From Monarcha castaneiventris obscurior (lineage: Eukaryota > Chordata > Aves > Passeriformes > Monarchidae), in the NCBI GenBank assembly GCA_026261815.1, contig JAMPIT010000258.1, positions 11,461,501 to 11,525,500 on the forward strand: a stretch of 64,000 bases of DNA, read 5' to 3'. Below the pieces are notes generated by a model. It saw nothing but the letters and a program-made list of their open reading frames with translations. It was not told the origin of the DNA and made no database searches. Positions within the stretch are counted from its first letter, which is position 1. The number at the start of each line of letters is the position of its first letter. A program made the translations under genes and the position numbers. Shown here piece after piece: positions 63,401 through 64,000 of the stretch.

Positions 63401-64000
63401 AGTAGAAACTCTTCTAAGAGGTGACTGAAAAGTAGTGAAAGAATCAACTACCAGGCTTCTCTAGAGGAGTTATTCATAGCAAAATGCTGAAGAAAAATGA
63501 GTACACTAGAGACTTACTGGGTAGTATGTATTCAGGCTCAGATAAATATTCACATTTCACAGCCTTTGCAAGAGTAGCTCCTGTGAATATTTTAACATTA
63601 ACCTGGTGATCACCTGTAAAAGTTGTCACTGTTATCTTCTTTCATACTCTGTGTACTGGGTTGTTTTATTTTGGTTTTTTATTGGCAGCTGTGGTTAGTG
63701 TGAAAATCCTGTCAGATCAATCAGGATTACTTCCTACTTCAAATATGGTTGAGTGGATTTGCCAGTATGAGTGAATCTTATGACTGATTTTGATTCAAAT
63801 TTCATACCTTTTTACACTAAGTAGTGCATCAGAATCAGACCATCTGCTGTGAGGTGGAGTTCAGGAAGGGTCCAGTGAGATTACAAAATTTGGGTGTTTG
63901 CATTCCCACTGGCCCTTCCAAGTTCCTGTATCTTTGTAAGGCTTTCCACAGCAGTGTTTTGCCAAAACAACTGCTCATGGTGCTGGGCCAGCAGTGAGCA
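57480..64000. other. Intergenic DNA without recognised gene
   Basis: An A/C-rich low-complexity stretch (about 57505-57580) follows the island. The remainder is AT-rich with short chance frames (135 codons or fewer, for example 58299-58706 on the - strand, without a recognised domain). About 61920-62420 has an even, repeat-free texture with TAATTAG and TGATTACGTAA-like motifs that could be a conserved non-coding element. An A12 run lies near 62.76 kb. No RNA gene or transposon end was recognised. Confidence 0.5.

Overview
The window looks like nuclear DNA from a bird, most likely a passerine. It is AT-rich and nearly gene-empty, with short simple repeats. It carries a 5'-truncated CR1 LINE and a tRNA-Ile-derived SINE with a CR1-type tail (TguSINE1-like, a family known from passerines). 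The only protein-coding gene I can support is the 3' end of ST6GALNAC3 on the + strand, a Golgi alpha-2,6-sialyltransferase acting on GalNAc of sialylated glycolipids and glycoproteins. No bacterial, viral or CRISPR-type system is present, and nearly all open frames are chance, repeat-derived or composition-driven.

Layout. Positions 1-40565 are one long phase-2 intron of ST6GALNAC3; the preceding exon is outside the window. The intron holds the SINE (about 23082-23190), a perfect 68-bp tandem duplication (25206-25343), a 7-bp AT satellite (26287-26403), a diverged repeat pair (about 8251-8385 and 8796-8976), some inverted repeats, and AT-rich stretches that may be conserved regulatory DNA. 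The penultimate exon is 40566-40673. It is followed by a 2.2-kb phase-2 intron containing an antisense CR1 (about 42209-42808), whose truncated end lies only about 78 nt from the final acceptor. The terminal coding exon is 42887-43073. Together the two exons give the last 97 residues of the enzyme, including sialylmotifs S, III and VS.

Downstream, 43074 to about 50460 is probably 3' UTR plus flank, with several candidate poly(A) signals. About 51650-53650 is an old, decayed but colinear antisense LINE of the CR1/L3 type, in which a reverse-transcriptase block is still readable on the - strand. About 56620-57470 is a GC- and CpG-rich island with a 59-bp minisatellite (56776-57160); it could be a promoter, but I recognise no first exon. 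In mammals the next gene after ST6GALNAC3 is ST6GALNAC5, so a downstream or alternative promoter is possible but unproven. From about 57480 to the end I see intergenic DNA without a supported gene.

The most interesting items are the minisatellite inside the CpG island, the long colinear ancient LINE remnant, and the CR1 pressed against the last acceptor of ST6GALNAC3. I did not find a convincing new biological system.
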